From the NCBI GenBank assembly GCA_049487715.1, contig CP150550.1, forward strand, positions 62,001 through 126,000: a stretch of DNA of 64,000 nt. Direction: 5' to 3'. A model generated the notes under the pieces. The model was not told where the DNA came from. It searched no databases and saw only the letters and a program-made list of their open reading frames with translations. Of the stretch, positions 45,826 through 55,366 are shown one piece after another. Numbering within the stretch: the first letter of the stretch is position 1; each line of letters starts with the position of its first letter. Position numbers and translations under genes: made by a program. This DNA is from Pycnococcus provasolii. Its lineage: Eukaryota > Chlorophyta > Pseudoscourfieldiophyceae > Pseudoscourfieldiales.

Positions 45826-48306
45826 TCAACCTCCAAGCCTCCTCAGGATCGCCAACGCCTTCAGGGCGTCGTCGACGCGTTCCACGCCGCGAGCGAGACT
45901 TCGAGAAGTCTGACGGCGCTGCAGCTCCAGCGCGCTTACCGCAAGCTGCGCCTCATCGCACCTGTCGACGATGCGGCGGCGCCAAACAGCCACGTTGCGT
46001 GAACTGGGCGGCGCGCCGTGGCGACGAAGGCGAGAAAGCACGCGAGGGTGACGCGACCAGCGGCGGTACGCGCGCTGGATCGCGCGCGCGGAGGAGTCGC
46101 GCACGGAAATGGTAAGCGCGCGCCAAGGCGGTGCGCCGTAGATCGTCACCAGCTTGTTCGCATACCAAGAAACGCGGTCTGCGGACGCCTCGCGGAAGCG
46201 CGAAAGCTTTGTCAGCGAGTCGTCGAGCGACGTCGCGGACGACAGGCGAAGGTACGCCTCAGCGAAACTCGCAATCTCCTCGCGGAATGCCGCGTGGCGA
46301 GCTCGCATCCGCCAGCGCCGGCGAAGGGCTTCGCACTCAAGGCTGACGACCCGACCATCTCGCCCCTCGAGCTCGCCACGAAGGTCGACGATGCGCAGCG
46401 CGAGCACCGCCGTGGGCGCGTCCGCGACGATATGTGGAAGCACGCGATGGCGTTCGACTGCGGCTGACTCAAGAACCAGGCCGTGATCAACCGTGGCAGA
46501 GTCCACGCGAAGGCAGCCGTGAACGATTGACAGAACGTGCTGCGCGGCGCCGCCAGGAACGAGCACGTGGGATGCCAACGGCAGACCATCTGAGACGCAC
46601 GCCGAGCGGCTCGGACAAAGCCAAAGGTCCGCGCGCGACGTGAGAGATGACAGCATATCGTCTGGAGCATGGCGCAGAATGCCTGACTTGCGAAGCAGCT
46701 TCAGACGAGGTGCCATGCGCGCGTGCTGTAGGCTAGATGCTAGCTCACGGCTTGTCAGCGATGCCTGCACGTGCGCGATATCCTCGCTGCCATCTACCAC
46801 CAGCGACCTGCACATGGTGTTGAGGGAGGCAATGTCGAGCGCGCACGCGCGAGGTAGTACATCCTTCGTCAAGCTTTTAGCTGATGGATCGATCGGGTCG
46901 TGCGTAGGATGGTGGCAATTCAGGGCGCTCATGCCCGGCGGTGGGAGAGATGAGGCGCGTTTTGTTGCCGTCATCGATGCCGTCGCACGTGCCACCGCGG
47001 CACCGCAGGCGAGCAGAAACCACATCCAGCCAAGCGCCGCGGCTGCGGCTGCCGACGCCGCCGTCTCCGGCGCCTCCGCGTGTGCTGGTCCAGCACCGGC
47101 GATAAGCAATGCTGCAGTGCGTGCACCGGAGGCGGTCGTGGGCGAGGTACCTGTCCACACGAGCATCCCGGCAAGTGCCCAGACGAGCCACACGCCGGAG
47201 CACATGACGGCGTCGACGGTGTGCCAACCATCCTCAGCACGGTCAAGCGAGAGCAGCGCAGCAGACTCCGATTCGGGCGTGCCACCTCGAGCGAGGGCAA
47301 CGCGCTCCAATGCGCGTCGAGAGCTGCGCGATCGACGCACAGCCACAGCGAGTAGAGTGAGACTGCGAGGGACTCGAATGCACGCGGCAACTCTGAGCCA
47401 CATGGCGACGTTCGAATATCCCGCGACGGCGACGGCGAGGCGAACGAGCGTCAAAGGCTGCCACGACATGAAGAACCATGCACGTGTGGCCCACGCACGG
47501 CGCGCAAGCAGTGCCGGAGCGCAAACGACAAGCTCGTATATGAGTGCCAGGTCAACGAGCGCGTGCACGAACCACGCATCTTCGGCTGACGGGAACGCGA
47601 ACGCCTCGGTGGCGAGCGCGACTTGCGCCAAGCCGTGCGCCGTCTTCTGCTGCCGATTCATTGGCGCCATGCTTGCCGCAAGCTCCCTTCGCCGCGCCGC
47701 CAAGGCGATGCGGCGTGCCGCTGCGCTCGCCCCTGCACGCGCGTCGGCGGCGGCTGCTCGCTTCAGCGCGATGGCCTTCTTGACCGTCTCCGGTGCGATT
47801 CTCCTTCCGTCGACCCACGTAGGCCCCGCGAGAGCGTTGAACCAGCTTGCGAGCTTGCCGAAGAGAGCGCCTAGCTTCTCCTGCCTTTTTGCCCACTCGA
47901 GGCGGAGAGAGTCCACCTTCGGCCGGGCCGCCCTTGCAGCGTGTTCCGCCGCCTCCCACTCCCGTCTCGCGAGCACCCGAGCGCGCGCCTTTTCTTGCTC
48001 TGGGTTTGAAAATGGCGTTGTTAAGAGCGCCTTGCGAGGCACGGCGAGCGTGACGATGGCGCCCCACGACTCTGGCACAGACCCGTTGATGGTGGGTGGT
48101 GGCTGCAAGTCTCTCTTGTTTCTTGGTTTGAACGTTTGCTTTTGTATGAGTGCCATGTCAACCTGCGAGGCGGCCCGCTTCCAGCACTGGCACGCCGCGG
48201 ATGCATGGTCCCTGTTGATTGCGACGGCCGGCAGCAGGAGGCCGCACACGGTGCAGTACGAGGGGACGTGCGGCGGGCATGACGCGCCCGGACGCCCCGA
48301 CATCAC
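45826..48306 (-). CDS. Large multi-pass membrane protein with cyclic-nucleotide-binding-like segment and IQ motif
   Basis: An 826-residue frame of strong coding character. The start has a Cys-rich patch (CTVCGLLLPAVAINRDHASA). Residues about 130-230 are Ala/Arg-rich helices. Several hydrophobic segments follow (FVHALVDLALIYELVVCAPA, WLVWALAGMLVWTG, LGWMWFLLACGAAVARA). Farther on, ADLWLCPSRSACVSDGLPLA, SHVLVPGGAAQHVLSIVHGC and LRV look like a degenerate cyclic-nucleotide-binding fold. SARAIQRAYRRWSRHPRV near the end is an IQ-type calmodulin-binding motif. This order recalls six-helix cation channels of the CNG/HCN/KCNH type, but no pore signature is visible, so I do not call it a channel. Single exon; start at 48306 or 48303. 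Confidence 0.6.
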   Translation of the reverse strand: MMSGRPGASCPPHVPSYCTVCGLLLPAVAINRDHASAACQCWKRAASQVDMALIQKQTFKPRNKRDLQPPPTINGSVPESWGAIVTLAVPRKALLTTPFSNPEQEKARARVLARREWEAAEHAARAARPKVDSLRLEWAKRQEKLGALFGKLASWFNALAGPTWVDGRRIAPETVKKAIALKRAAAADARAGASAAARRIALAARRRELAASMAPMNRQQKTAHGLAQVALATEAFAFPSAEDAWFVHALVDLALIYELVVCAPALLARRAWATRAWFFMSWQPLTLVRLAVAVAGYSNVAMWLRVAACIRVPRSLTLLAVAVRRSRSSRRALERVALARGGTPESESAALLSLDRAEDGWHTVDAVMCSGVWLVWALAGMLVWTGTSPTTASGARTAALLIAGAGPAHAEAPETAASAAAAAALGWMWFLLACGAAVARATASMTATKRASSLPPPGMSALNCHHPTHDPIDPSAKSLTKDVLPRACALDIASLNTMCRSLVVDGSEDIAHVQASLTSRELASSLQHARMAPRLKLLRKSGILRHAPDDMLSSLTSRADLWLCPSRSACVSDGLPLASHVLVPGGAAQHVLSIVHGCLRVDSATVDHGLVLESAAVERHRVLPHIVADAPTAVLALRIVDLRGELEGRDGRVVSLECEALRRRWRMRARHAAFREEIASFAEAYLRLSSATSLDDSLTKLSRFREASADRVSWYANKLVTIYGAPPWRALTISVRDSSARAIQRAYRRWSRHPRVLSRLRRHGAPPSSRNVAVWRRRIVDRCDEAQLAVSALELQRRQTSRSLARGVERVDDALKALAILRRLGG

Positions 48307-48545
48307 CTCTGACAGCCCGGAAGGAGTGCGAAAAAAACCACGCGGTCAAACGGAGTTGGTCAACCCCTTTGGAACTTTTTTCCAACCCCTAACCTTTTCA
48401 CCCGCATGCCCTCAAACCAACCCCCAAATGGAAATCTTCATGAGAAATCTTTTTTATCTTTTTTTTTGAGATTTTTCCCTTCTCTCAACACACTGACCAC
48501 CTCTCCATTCCTCGTCGCAACACACACCTCAACCTCTGCCGTTCG

Positions 48546-49118
48546 ATGCCGCGTGTACCTCGCTCTCTTGTATCTCGCACGTATGCGCCTTCGTCGTGTA
48601 TCTCGGGCTCAACGAGGCAGATCACCACACGCACAGCCTCCTGCTCTTTCGCACCTGCGACACGCGGTGCTCCCGGTGGCGCAGCAACGCACGCGTCCGA
48701 CGCGGACTTGCAGCACTCTTTGAGGGAGTTTCAGAAAAAAACTGTCGCAACCACGTCAGCTCTTGCAATTGCATGCGCGATCGCTGCACTCCCGGCGAAC
48801 GCACTCGACATCAAGGTGGCGCCCAAGGGATTCTCGGAATTCGCTGACCAACAACTTGAGGCTGCGTCCGTCAAGTGCCAAGGCGGCATGATGGACTGCG
48901 ACGGGGACAGGAGAGATTACGCCAAGAAGCAGATGGAGAATTTTTCCAAGAGGGGCACTGGTGAAGAAGACACCACGTGTAAAGCGGAAGAGCCGTGCAC
49001 GTCGAATTTAATCGGAGCAGCCGTGCAGGCGCTCAACGGGATGACTCCGGCGGAAAAGTACAAGAACCTCGGATTCGATGAAGAGGAGTACGCAGACAGA
49101 CCAAACGTGTTTAAATGA
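48546..49118 (+). CDS. Thylakoid-lumen-type protein (hypothetical)
   Basis: The N terminus (MPRVPRSLVSRTYAPSSCIS...) is a Ser/Arg/Thr-rich transit peptide. It is followed by a twin signal: REFQKKTVATTSALAIACAI then AALPANALD, a hydrophobic lumen-targeting segment with an Ala-X-Ala cleavage site. The mature part of about 95 residues has four cysteines (VKCQGGMMDC, TTCKAEEPC) and ends in PAEKYKNLGFDEEEYADRPN. I do not recognise the family. After the TGA stop at 49116-49118 the same frame continues with coding-like sequence for 62 codons, interrupted by one more TGA (see findings). Confidence 0.78.
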   Translation: MPRVPRSLVSRTYAPSSCISGSTRQITTRTASCSFAPATRGAPGGAATHASDADLQHSLREFQKKTVATTSALAIACAIAALPANALDIKVAPKGFSEFADQQLEAASVKCQGGMMDCDGDRRDYAKKQMENFSKRGTGEEDTTCKAEEPCTSNLIGAAVQALNGMTPAEKYKNLGFDEEEYADRPNVFK

Positions 49119-49299
49119 TATTTTGAAAACATGCCGTTCGGCGTCGTCGCCGCCGTGCGCGCAGCCGTATGAACGGCTGTGCGCGACAACGACGAGCTGG
49201 GCATCGGCAGCGAGGTTGTGAGACAGGAGATGGACATGGTCACGGACCAGTTCGTGAAATCAATCGGGAAATTGATTGTAAACGTGATGTTATTAGTAT
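49119..49299 (+). other. Coding-like 3' extension with in-frame TGA codons
   Basis: In the frame of the preceding gene, after its TGA, the sequence reads YFENMPFGVVAAVRAAV, TGA, then TAVRDNDELGIGSEVVRQEM and DMVTDQFVKSIGKLIVNVM before a third TGA. The internal TGA lies in the loop of a perfect 7-bp stem (CAGCCGT-ATGA-ACGGCTG, 49161-49178). It may be a readthrough extension, an unspliced exon or a relic. Confidence 0.35.
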
Positions 49300-49344
49300 G
49301 ATTCCGCACACTGACGGAAGGAAAGAAAAAACAAGACTTTTGAA

Positions 49345-51012
49345 TTACAGTTGGTCACGTACGAACGTAGCCGCCGCGTTCCGCGTGCGATAGCTGCTCG
49401 GGTAGTCCGAAGTGCGGTCTGGTTTGAACAGGTACTCCGCCTTCTCTGCGAGGTACGACGCGGGTATGATGTGCGTGCTTGCAAGCGTGCGGCGCTCAGT
49501 GGACGTCAGGTAAGCTGTGCCGGGATGCAGACGAATGTCGAGCCCACCCGATATTGCGGACAGCTCCTCCGACGTCACCGGCACGTCGCGTGGATCCACG
49601 CCAAGCACAGATCCCGCGTAGCAGCCGAGACCGTCGACAAACACAGGGTCGGGATTTCCAGCCGGCACGGGATCTACTGGCAACTGCGCGCGTGACCCAG
49701 ACGCCACCATGCCGCCCGAATTCCCCGTTGCCGCCATCGCGGCGGCTGATGCCTGCGCCTGCGCGTGCTGAAGGCCAGCCGCCGCCGCCTCACGCCTCCT
49801 GCGCTTTTCCGAGTCGTACGCGTCAGCATCGCTAAGGTTGGCCAGACCCGCGCGGCGGTACTCCTTGAGCTTGGCGATGCGAGCGCGCAGCCGCAGCTCG
49901 TGCACAAATCCGTCCACCGTCGCGTCGTGCTCCGCGGCTGGGACGAAGCGCAGGAACGGGCGCAGAAGGCTTGCCACCCTGTTTTCCGCCCAGCTGCGCT
50001 TGCGCTCCACCGCCTGTATGCGACGTACGTTGAGCAAGCCGCGTGCGACGACAAACTGCCGCCTGCGCTCGCGCTCCGCGAGGCGCTTCTGGTAAATGCG
50101 CAGCATCTGGAGCTTCCGAGATTTCTCGGCGGGTGTGTCATCCGCGCGAAGCTCGAGCTCCGCGAGCGGCAGCTCCGCCTCCGGCTCGTGCGGCGTGTCA
50201 AACTCGCTGCGCCGTGCGTGGTATCCGGTGATGTCCTGCTGATTTCCCGCGACGCGGGGTGGGGGAGGAGGAGGCGCGGCTGCTGCTGCGGCAGCCGCCG
50301 CCGACGTGGGGTCATTTGCAGCTGCCAGCGCGTCACGCTCGTCAGCCAGCTTTCGCTCCTCGATGGTCATGGGCCTCATGTCGTCGTCATCGCCGCCGTC
50401 CGCGTCGCCGTCCGTATCATCACCAGCCTCCACACGCCGCCGCTTCACGCTGTCGACGTAGCACTCGACGTAGTGTGCGTAGCACTGCTGCTTGGTCTTC
50501 GAGCCGACGTGCTCCGCCACCTCAGACCAGTTGCCGGGCCCGAAGCTTGACAGCGCCTCGAGAAGCCTCGTCTCCTCGTCCGCCCCCCAGTCGTCGGAGA
50601 AGATGGGGAAGGACAGGTCATCTAGCACTCGGTAGCGGTGCGTGGGCTTGTGTGGGTTCAGGCTTGCTCCCACGCTGAAGCACTGCACGCACAGCTCGAA
50701 GGGCTCGACGCACTCAGCGCATCGAATGCGCACATCCCCCGTCGTGTCCTTGTGGCAGTACGCGCACGCCGACGGCGCACCCCGGCGCTTCCCGAGCTGT
50801 ACGGTTGGGTTCGCCGCCTCTGCCCTCGGCGCCGCCTTTATCAGCATGCGCGTCACGGCGTTGGAGGAGGCGCCGCGCGATCCCGTGCGTCGCGAGCCTC
50901 CTCGACGCCCCGACGCGTCGGCGGACCACCCGCCAGCGCCAGCAGCAGCGCCAGCGCCGGCGCCACCAGCAGTGGCAGCGGCAGCGGCAGGAGGAGGGGC
51001 GTCGGGCGGCAT
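49345..51012 (-). CDS. ADA2: Transcriptional adaptor ADA2
   Basis: ADA2 is the coactivator that joins the GCN5 acetyltransferase to SAGA-type complexes. Start at 51012 (MPPDAPPPAAA), 555 residues. After an Ala/Gly-rich leader comes a ZZ zinc finger (about 95-145: CAYCHKDTTGDVRIRCAECV, FELCVQCFSVGAS), then the typical HKPTHRYRVLDDLSFPIFSD bridge, and a SANT domain (WGADEETRLLEALSSFGPGN, WSEVAEHVGSKTKQQCYAHY). A middle part with ITGYHARRSEFDTPHEPEAE and coiled-coil-like repeats follows, and the C terminus is a SWIRM-like segment (LDIRLHPGTAYLTSTERRTL). All are in the expected ADA2 order. Single exon. A TTAGGG-type repeat lies 77 bp upstream. Confidence 0.94.
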   Translation of the reverse strand: MPPDAPPPAAAAATAGGAGAGAAAGAGGWSADASGRRGGSRRTGSRGASSNAVTRMLIKAAPRAEAANPTVQLGKRRGAPSACAYCHKDTTGDVRIRCAECVEPFELCVQCFSVGASLNPHKPTHRYRVLDDLSFPIFSDDWGADEETRLLEALSSFGPGNWSEVAEHVGSKTKQQCYAHYVECYVDSVKRRRVEAGDDTDGDADGGDDDDMRPMTIEERKLADERDALAAANDPTSAAAAAAAAAPPPPPPRVAGNQQDITGYHARRSEFDTPHEPEAELPLAELELRADDTPAEKSRKLQMLRIYQKRLAERERRRQFVVARGLLNVRRIQAVERKRSWAENRVASLLRPFLRFVPAAEHDATVDGFVHELRLRARIAKLKEYRRAGLANLSDADAYDSEKRRRREAAAAGLQHAQAQASAAAMAATGNSGGMVASGSRAQLPVDPVPAGNPDPVFVDGLGCYAGSVLGVDPRDVPVTSEELSAISGGLDIRLHPGTAYLTSTERRTLASTHIIPASYLAEKAEYLFKPDRTSDYPSSYRTRNAAATFVRDQL

Positions 51013-51088
51013 GGTTGGTGGGAAGGGAGTGAAAAGGGCGAGTGAGCCGCCAGAAGGCATCCGAACCCTACCCAGAGCCCTACCCACG

Positions 51089-51103
51089 TAACCCTAACCC
51101 TAA
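51089..51103. repeat. Short (CCCTAA)n array upstream of ADA2
   Basis: TAACCCTAACCCTAA, preceded by degenerate copies at 51065-51085 (GAACCCTACCC, GCCCTACCC), within 100 bp of the ADA2 start. Confidence 0.8.
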
Positions 51104-51219
51104 CTCGATCCTCCAAACTCGATTTTAGTTTGGTGGGAGCTGGCTGGCGTGCTCTGCGTGCTCTTGACTTTTTATGTACTGTACACGTGCCATTTTTTTA
51201 CAACTATGGTAACCCTTTG

Positions 51220-52427
51220 TCACAGCTCGCGCGCCGAGCCGTCGCGCACCGCATCTGTCAGCCGGATCGCCGACGCGTTCGCGCGCGCCTGCGTATCCAC
51301 GCGCCCCGCGCGGCGGCCCAAGATGGACAGCAAATCAGAGCGACGAGGCGCTACGTCCGCGCCGACGTCGCCGTGGGCCACGTCGTGGTGAAACGCGACG
51401 ACGGGAGACCTCTTCCGCCCAGCGGCGTAGATCTGCACCGACGCACCGGCGGCGAGGTGTGTTCCGTACGGAGGAGGCACGTGATTAAGCTCGACATCCA
51501 GAACGCCAACGAGACATCCTTTGCTCGACGTCTGCTCCGCCAGCCAGTGAACGTTTGCAAGTGTGGCTGCGTGTAACCTCGGAGTAGCCTTGGGCGTCGC
51601 GAAATACACCACGGCATCACGCTGCTCCGCGACAACCACTTCGTCAAGGAATGTACTCGCAACTAGCTTGCGTGCGCTGCCAAATGTGCGCTGCGCCTTC
51701 TTTCCTGGCTTCGATTCTGAGAGGAACTGGCGTTTTTCGTCGTCTTCTTCGCCAGCGCCGTTTCCAGCGCCGCTGACTGACGACAAAGCGAGCTGCTCCT
51801 CGAGCTTCACGACGTCAGAAACCTCCATGTCTGCATATTTTCCTTCACAAATACGCGTCGAGTTGCCACACACCGCAGTCACGGCGTCGGGTTCGTCGGA
51901 AGCGTCGCCGTTCACGTGCGCGTCTGCGATGGCTCGAAATGCCGCGGCAATGGTATCGAAGTGGTCTTCAAGCAGCTGCGCGCACACTTTGCGCCGCGCC
52001 GCCACAAGGTGAATCGAGCTCGTTAAGCACGCCTTCTCCACCTGCAAGTAACGATACGAATGTCATGGTGAGTATAAAAACTTCAAGTAAAACTCGCGAG
52101 TGATATTTCTTCACGTGAAATCACATGGGAACAATCTACCTTCGCCTCGACCAGCTCATCTATTGCGCCATACGCAGGTGGCGTCGGTTTGCCAAGCATG
52201 TCAAAAAGAAGCGGTACGAGTGCCTCGTCGAGGTGCGCGACTGTCAGTTGGCAGGTGCGGCACTTGAGAGAACGTGTGTCTTGCACGACGGGAGCTGCGA
52301 GCGCCCGCAAGTGCGTGTAGCACGGCCAAAGTGAATAGAATAAGGGTGGCCGAAGAAAAAGCGCCGAAGAGGGGTGGCCGCCCATAAGCCCGCCCGCCCC
52401 GCCACCGCCACCGCCGCCATACTTCAC
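51220..52427 (-). CDS. Cys-rich (saposin/canopy-like) domain plus thioredoxin-like domain lacking CxxC; two exons
   Basis: Exon 1 ends at 52140 and exon 2 is 52041-51220, with a 98-nt intron (GTAGAT...TTGCAG) joining LVEAK to VEKACLTSS in phase. Exon 1 has a hydrophobic leader (PPLFYSLWPCYTHLRALAA) and CRTCQLTVAHLDEAL, and exon 2 continues CLTSSIHLVAARRKVCAQLL. This cysteine spacing suggests a small helical disulfide domain such as saposin-like or canopy proteins of the ER. The second half reads as a PDI-type thioredoxin fold (DEVVVAEQRDAVVYFATPKA, VGVLDVELNHVPPP, VQIYAAGRKRSPVV), but where CGHC should be it has ATPKATPRLH, so it cannot act as an oxidoreductase. The start in exon 1 is uncertain (52427 or 52385). 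Confidence 0.72.
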
Positions 52428-52681
52428 AGTTCACCGAACACGGAGGCGAAGCAGTTGCGATTGGGAGGGGACGAACGAGTGGGGAGACAGCTGGGGCCAA
52501 GGTGGGGGGAAGGACCCTGACCCCCCACCTCCCAGGTGTCAGGCAGGGACCGGTCTCGTGAGTGCGCGCGCGTGTCGGAGAAGAAGAGGTTAGGGGTCAC
52601 GTCTACCATAGTCTAGTGTAGGAGGAAATTCCGTTACAGCCGCCATCGAAGAACGCGTGCGTGGTTAACCGACTCACTCAC

Positions 52682-54271
52682 TCACTCCTCCTCAGTCGCC
52701 TCCTCCTCGCTCGCTGGTGGAGGCGGAGGGGCGACGTGAAGAGCCAACGACAAAGACACCGTCGCCATGGCGCTCGTCGGCTGCGCCGGATCGTCGAGCG
52801 CGAGCAAACGATCGCTCGAGAGAAGCGGGCTTTTCGTCTTGTCCCAAGGGAAAAGAGTGGGTCGCGGGACAAGCGGCACGACCGCCTCGCACGCAAGCTT
52901 ATGCGAAAGGCCTGATAAAAGGCTCGGCGCCCGCAGAAATCCCTCGGCGACGATTTCCTCGCTCAGCACTGGGACCCACTGCGGCGGCTCCTCACCATCC
53001 GTGGCAGCTGCGGCGGCGGGCGCGCCATCTTCACCCTCGGCACCCTCACCCTCACCCTCGGCACGAGGCTCGGGCGGAGGTGCGGGTGCGGTGCGGTGAG
53101 TTCGCTTCACGAGAGCCACGCGCACGCCCGTTCGCGCGAGGAGATCCGCCGTTTCCAAGGAGACGGGTAGCGCGGCGTGTGCGGTGCTGAGATCTGGCTC
53201 GCCCTCGCCCTCCTCGCCTTCGTCGTGGTGTGCACCCTTCCCTCCCTTGGGGTCAGCCTCCTCCTCCGGGGGCTCCGGACGAAGCATCGGCGTCTGCACG
53301 CTCGTTCCGTCGGGGAACACGACCGTCGCGTAGTAGTCTGGCGTAGGTGGAATGGGAGGCCTCTCCGGCTCGGGCGGCGGTGCTGGTGGCTCGGGTGGTG
53401 GCTCGGCTTCCTCGCCGTCTTTCGACGCTTCCGCAACCTCCTCCTCCGCGGGCGCTGGTGCGGCAGCTGGTGGGTCCTCGGGCACCAGCACGAGGTTGGT
53501 CAGTGCGACTCGCAGGTGAACCGCGTCTGGCCCAGCCACGGTGAGAGTTGCTCCAGCGTCGTCGCCGCTGTCAGCTGCCGGCGGTTCCTCTGCGAGGCCG
53601 TCAAGCGTGGAAAGCTTCGGAAGCGCCGCTCGCAACGCGTCGCGCCAACCGAGCGTAATGCACGCGGGGTTTCCGTCAGCTCGAAGGTGCTTGAGGTCAG
53701 GGAATGCCGTAAGCGCCTTGACCATGGCGTCAACGCTCTCAAGCGCATTACTTCCGACGTCCAGGCTGATGACGGTCGAGCCTGCAGGCGGCACGTCGAG
53801 CGTTGCGACGACGTTGCACGGCGCATTGAGCAGAAGAAGAGTTGGGCACGCCCACGCCGGACTTAGGTCTGATATGAGGTTGCATCCCACGAACAGCTCC
53901 TGAAGGCGTGGCAGGCGTGCGATACCGTGGGGCAGAGCCGATAGGTGGTTGCCCGTGAGCGCGAGTCGCCGCAGTCGCAGCGGCAGTCGCGCCGCGGCGA
54001 TGGACACGAGCAGGTTGCCCGTGAGGTCGAGCGACTCGTACGCTGCGTCGGCCGTGACGTGTGCGGGCAGCGCCTCGAGGTCGCGGAAGGCGAGTGACGC
54101 GAGCGGCGAGGCGCCAATGTTCACGGAGGCGGGGACGAGCTCTTCGCCAGACGAGCGGCCGGAGCGCGACGTGCGCTGCGACATGACGGATGCGCGAGAG
54201 CCAGCGAAGTTCGCGAGACGTGTGCGAGGGGAAGGAAGGAGGGAGCTTAACAGCGAGGGAAGGGAGTGCAT
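52682..54271 (-). CDS. Leucine-rich repeat protein, LRRC43-like
   Basis: A 529-residue protein from the start at 54271 (MHSLPSLLSS). An alternative start at 54184 (MSQRTSRSG) would remove a short Leu/Ser-rich leader. Residues about 75-230 hold an SDS22-like LRR array: YESLDLTGNLLVSIAAARLP, LRRLALTGNHLSALPHGIAR, LQELFVGCNLISDLSPAWAC, VISLDVGSNALESVDAMVKA, LKHLRADGNPACIT. The rest is Pro/Glu-rich linker alternating with short beta-type segments (YYATVVFPDGTSVQTP, VPVLSEEIVAEGFLRAPSLL). LRR followed by such a C-terminal region resembles LRRC43, a protein associated with cilia, but this is a weak match. A (CCCTAA)n array lies about 135 bp upstream. Confidence 0.72.
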   Translation of the reverse strand: MHSLPSLLSSLLPSPRTRLANFAGSRASVMSQRTSRSGRSSGEELVPASVNIGASPLASLAFRDLEALPAHVTADAAYESLDLTGNLLVSIAAARLPLRLRRLALTGNHLSALPHGIARLPRLQELFVGCNLISDLSPAWACPTLLLLNAPCNVVATLDVPPAGSTVISLDVGSNALESVDAMVKALTAFPDLKHLRADGNPACITLGWRDALRAALPKLSTLDGLAEEPPAADSGDDAGATLTVAGPDAVHLRVALTNLVLVPEDPPAAAPAPAEEEVAEASKDGEEAEPPPEPPAPPPEPERPPIPPTPDYYATVVFPDGTSVQTPMLRPEPPEEEADPKGGKGAHHDEGEEGEGEPDLSTAHAALPVSLETADLLARTGVRVALVKRTHRTAPAPPPEPRAEGEGEGAEGEDGAPAAAAATDGEEPPQWVPVLSEEIVAEGFLRAPSLLSGLSHKLACEAVVPLVPRPTLFPWDKTKSPLLSSDRLLALDDPAQPTSAMATVSLSLALHVAPPPPPASEEEATEEE

Positions 54272-54405
54272 TGCAACAGGGCAGGAAAAATACGGGTAAC
54301 CGGAAATTATTATTAGGGGCGTGAAGAAGTCGGACTGTCGTCTGTCGGAGGGGAGGGAGGGAGCACGTGATGAGCACCTGGTGAGAGGCAACAAAAAAAC
54401 CACTG

Positions 54406-54441
54406 TTAACCCTAACCCTAACCCTAACCCTAACCCTAACC
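54406..54441. repeat. (CCCTAA)n array upstream of the LRR gene
   Basis: About five CCCTAA units in the gap between the LRR protein start (54271, minus) and the 3' end of the plastid protein gene at 54518. Confidence 0.85.
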
Positions 54442-54517
54442 TGCGCGTACCTGCTATCATACCTGGTATCTGGAAAAACAACCTTCAAAAACTTCAAAAA
54501 AACATTATTTAGTGAAT

Positions 54518-55366
54518 TTACTTGATGAGGTACTTGTTGAGCGCATCACCCACCTTCTCCATGAACGCGGCGGCGTCGTCCTGGCCCGCAGCACGCGCGG
54601 CGTGCACGTTCTGGTTCAACAGGTCAATCAAAGGCTTGTCAATCTCGTTATTCTCCATCATGGTCAAAATGTGCGCCTTCTTGTCTGGACTTGAGAGCAG
54701 CGCGCGAAGGCGCTCCGCCGGTGCGGCGAGCGTTGCAACGTCCACGTCCACCCTCTCCGCGGAGGCTGAAAGCACCTCGTACATCGCCTCGAGCTCACCG
54801 GCGATTTGACCTTGAATGTCGTCCGTCGCGCTGAGCTTTTGAGTGGTCACCTCCTTTTTGAGAAAGTCGAGGAATTGCGCGGTGATGAGCGGGCGACACC
54901 TGACCATTTCGTACTCGAGCTCACCTTCGTCGAGGTTGGTGAGAAAGTCCATGAGTTCCATGTACTCCCCCTCTGCGGGAAGGACGCGCGCCTCTCGCGC
55001 CGCCTCGAGCTCCAGCATTTCCTTTTCCGCGCGTTCCTTGAGTTCCGCGTCAAGCTTTTCATCCTCCTGGCGTGCGTGGTGGATTTGGCGGCGCGAGATG
55101 TGTCCACCTTGCGGCGCGGAGAGGAGTCCCTCAGGATCCCAGCCGACGCGCATCAAAACCGAGCGCGCCTTTTTATTATTCTTACGATTCTGAACCACTC
55201 TGCACCCACCGAAACGCGGGGGGGGCGCGCCCACCGAAACGCACGACAGCCCAGACGAGGACAAGGGCGACGACGCTGATGCGAATGCTGAGGCGCCCCG
55301 CGATAACGGGCTGACGCGGCACGGAACCGCTGGATGAGACGACGACACACGAGGCACACCAAGCAT
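54518..55366 (-). CDS. Conserved-looking plastid protein (hypothetical)
   Basis: A 282-residue protein. The first about 75 residues (MLGVPRVSSSHPAVPCRVSP, SRGASAFASASSPLSSSG) are a plastid transit peptide. The mature part has WDPEGLLSAPQGGHISRRQI and a Glu/Lys coiled coil (EDEKLDAELKERAEKEMLEL), then EYMELMDFLTNLDEGELEYE, CRPLITAQFLDFLKKEV, and PDKKAHILTMMENNEIDKPL followed by IDLLNQNVHAARAAGQDDAA. The last part resembles a plant chloroplast family of unknown function (At4g37920-like, from memory). Start at 55366 is the first ATG giving a normal transit peptide. Confidence 0.78.
   Translation of the reverse strand: MLGVPRVSSSHPAVPCRVSPLSRGASAFASASSPLSSSGLSCVSVGAPPPRFGGCRVVQNRKNNKKARSVLMRVGWDPEGLLSAPQGGHISRRQIHHARQEDEKLDAELKERAEKEMLELEAAREARVLPAEGEYMELMDFLTNLDEGELEYEMVRCRPLITAQFLDFLKKEVTTQKLSATDDIQGQIAGELEAMYEVLSASAERVDVDVATLAAPAERLRALLSSPDKKAHILTMMENNEIDKPLIDLLNQNVHAARAAGQDDAAAFMEKVGDALNKYLIK

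Noticed and set aside
46640-48469. 609-residue plus-strand frame opposite the large membrane protein
   Set aside because: It is Ala/Ser/Arg-rich without motifs, as expected for the antisense of a GC-rich gene. The minus strand carries the hydrophobic segments and IQ motif.
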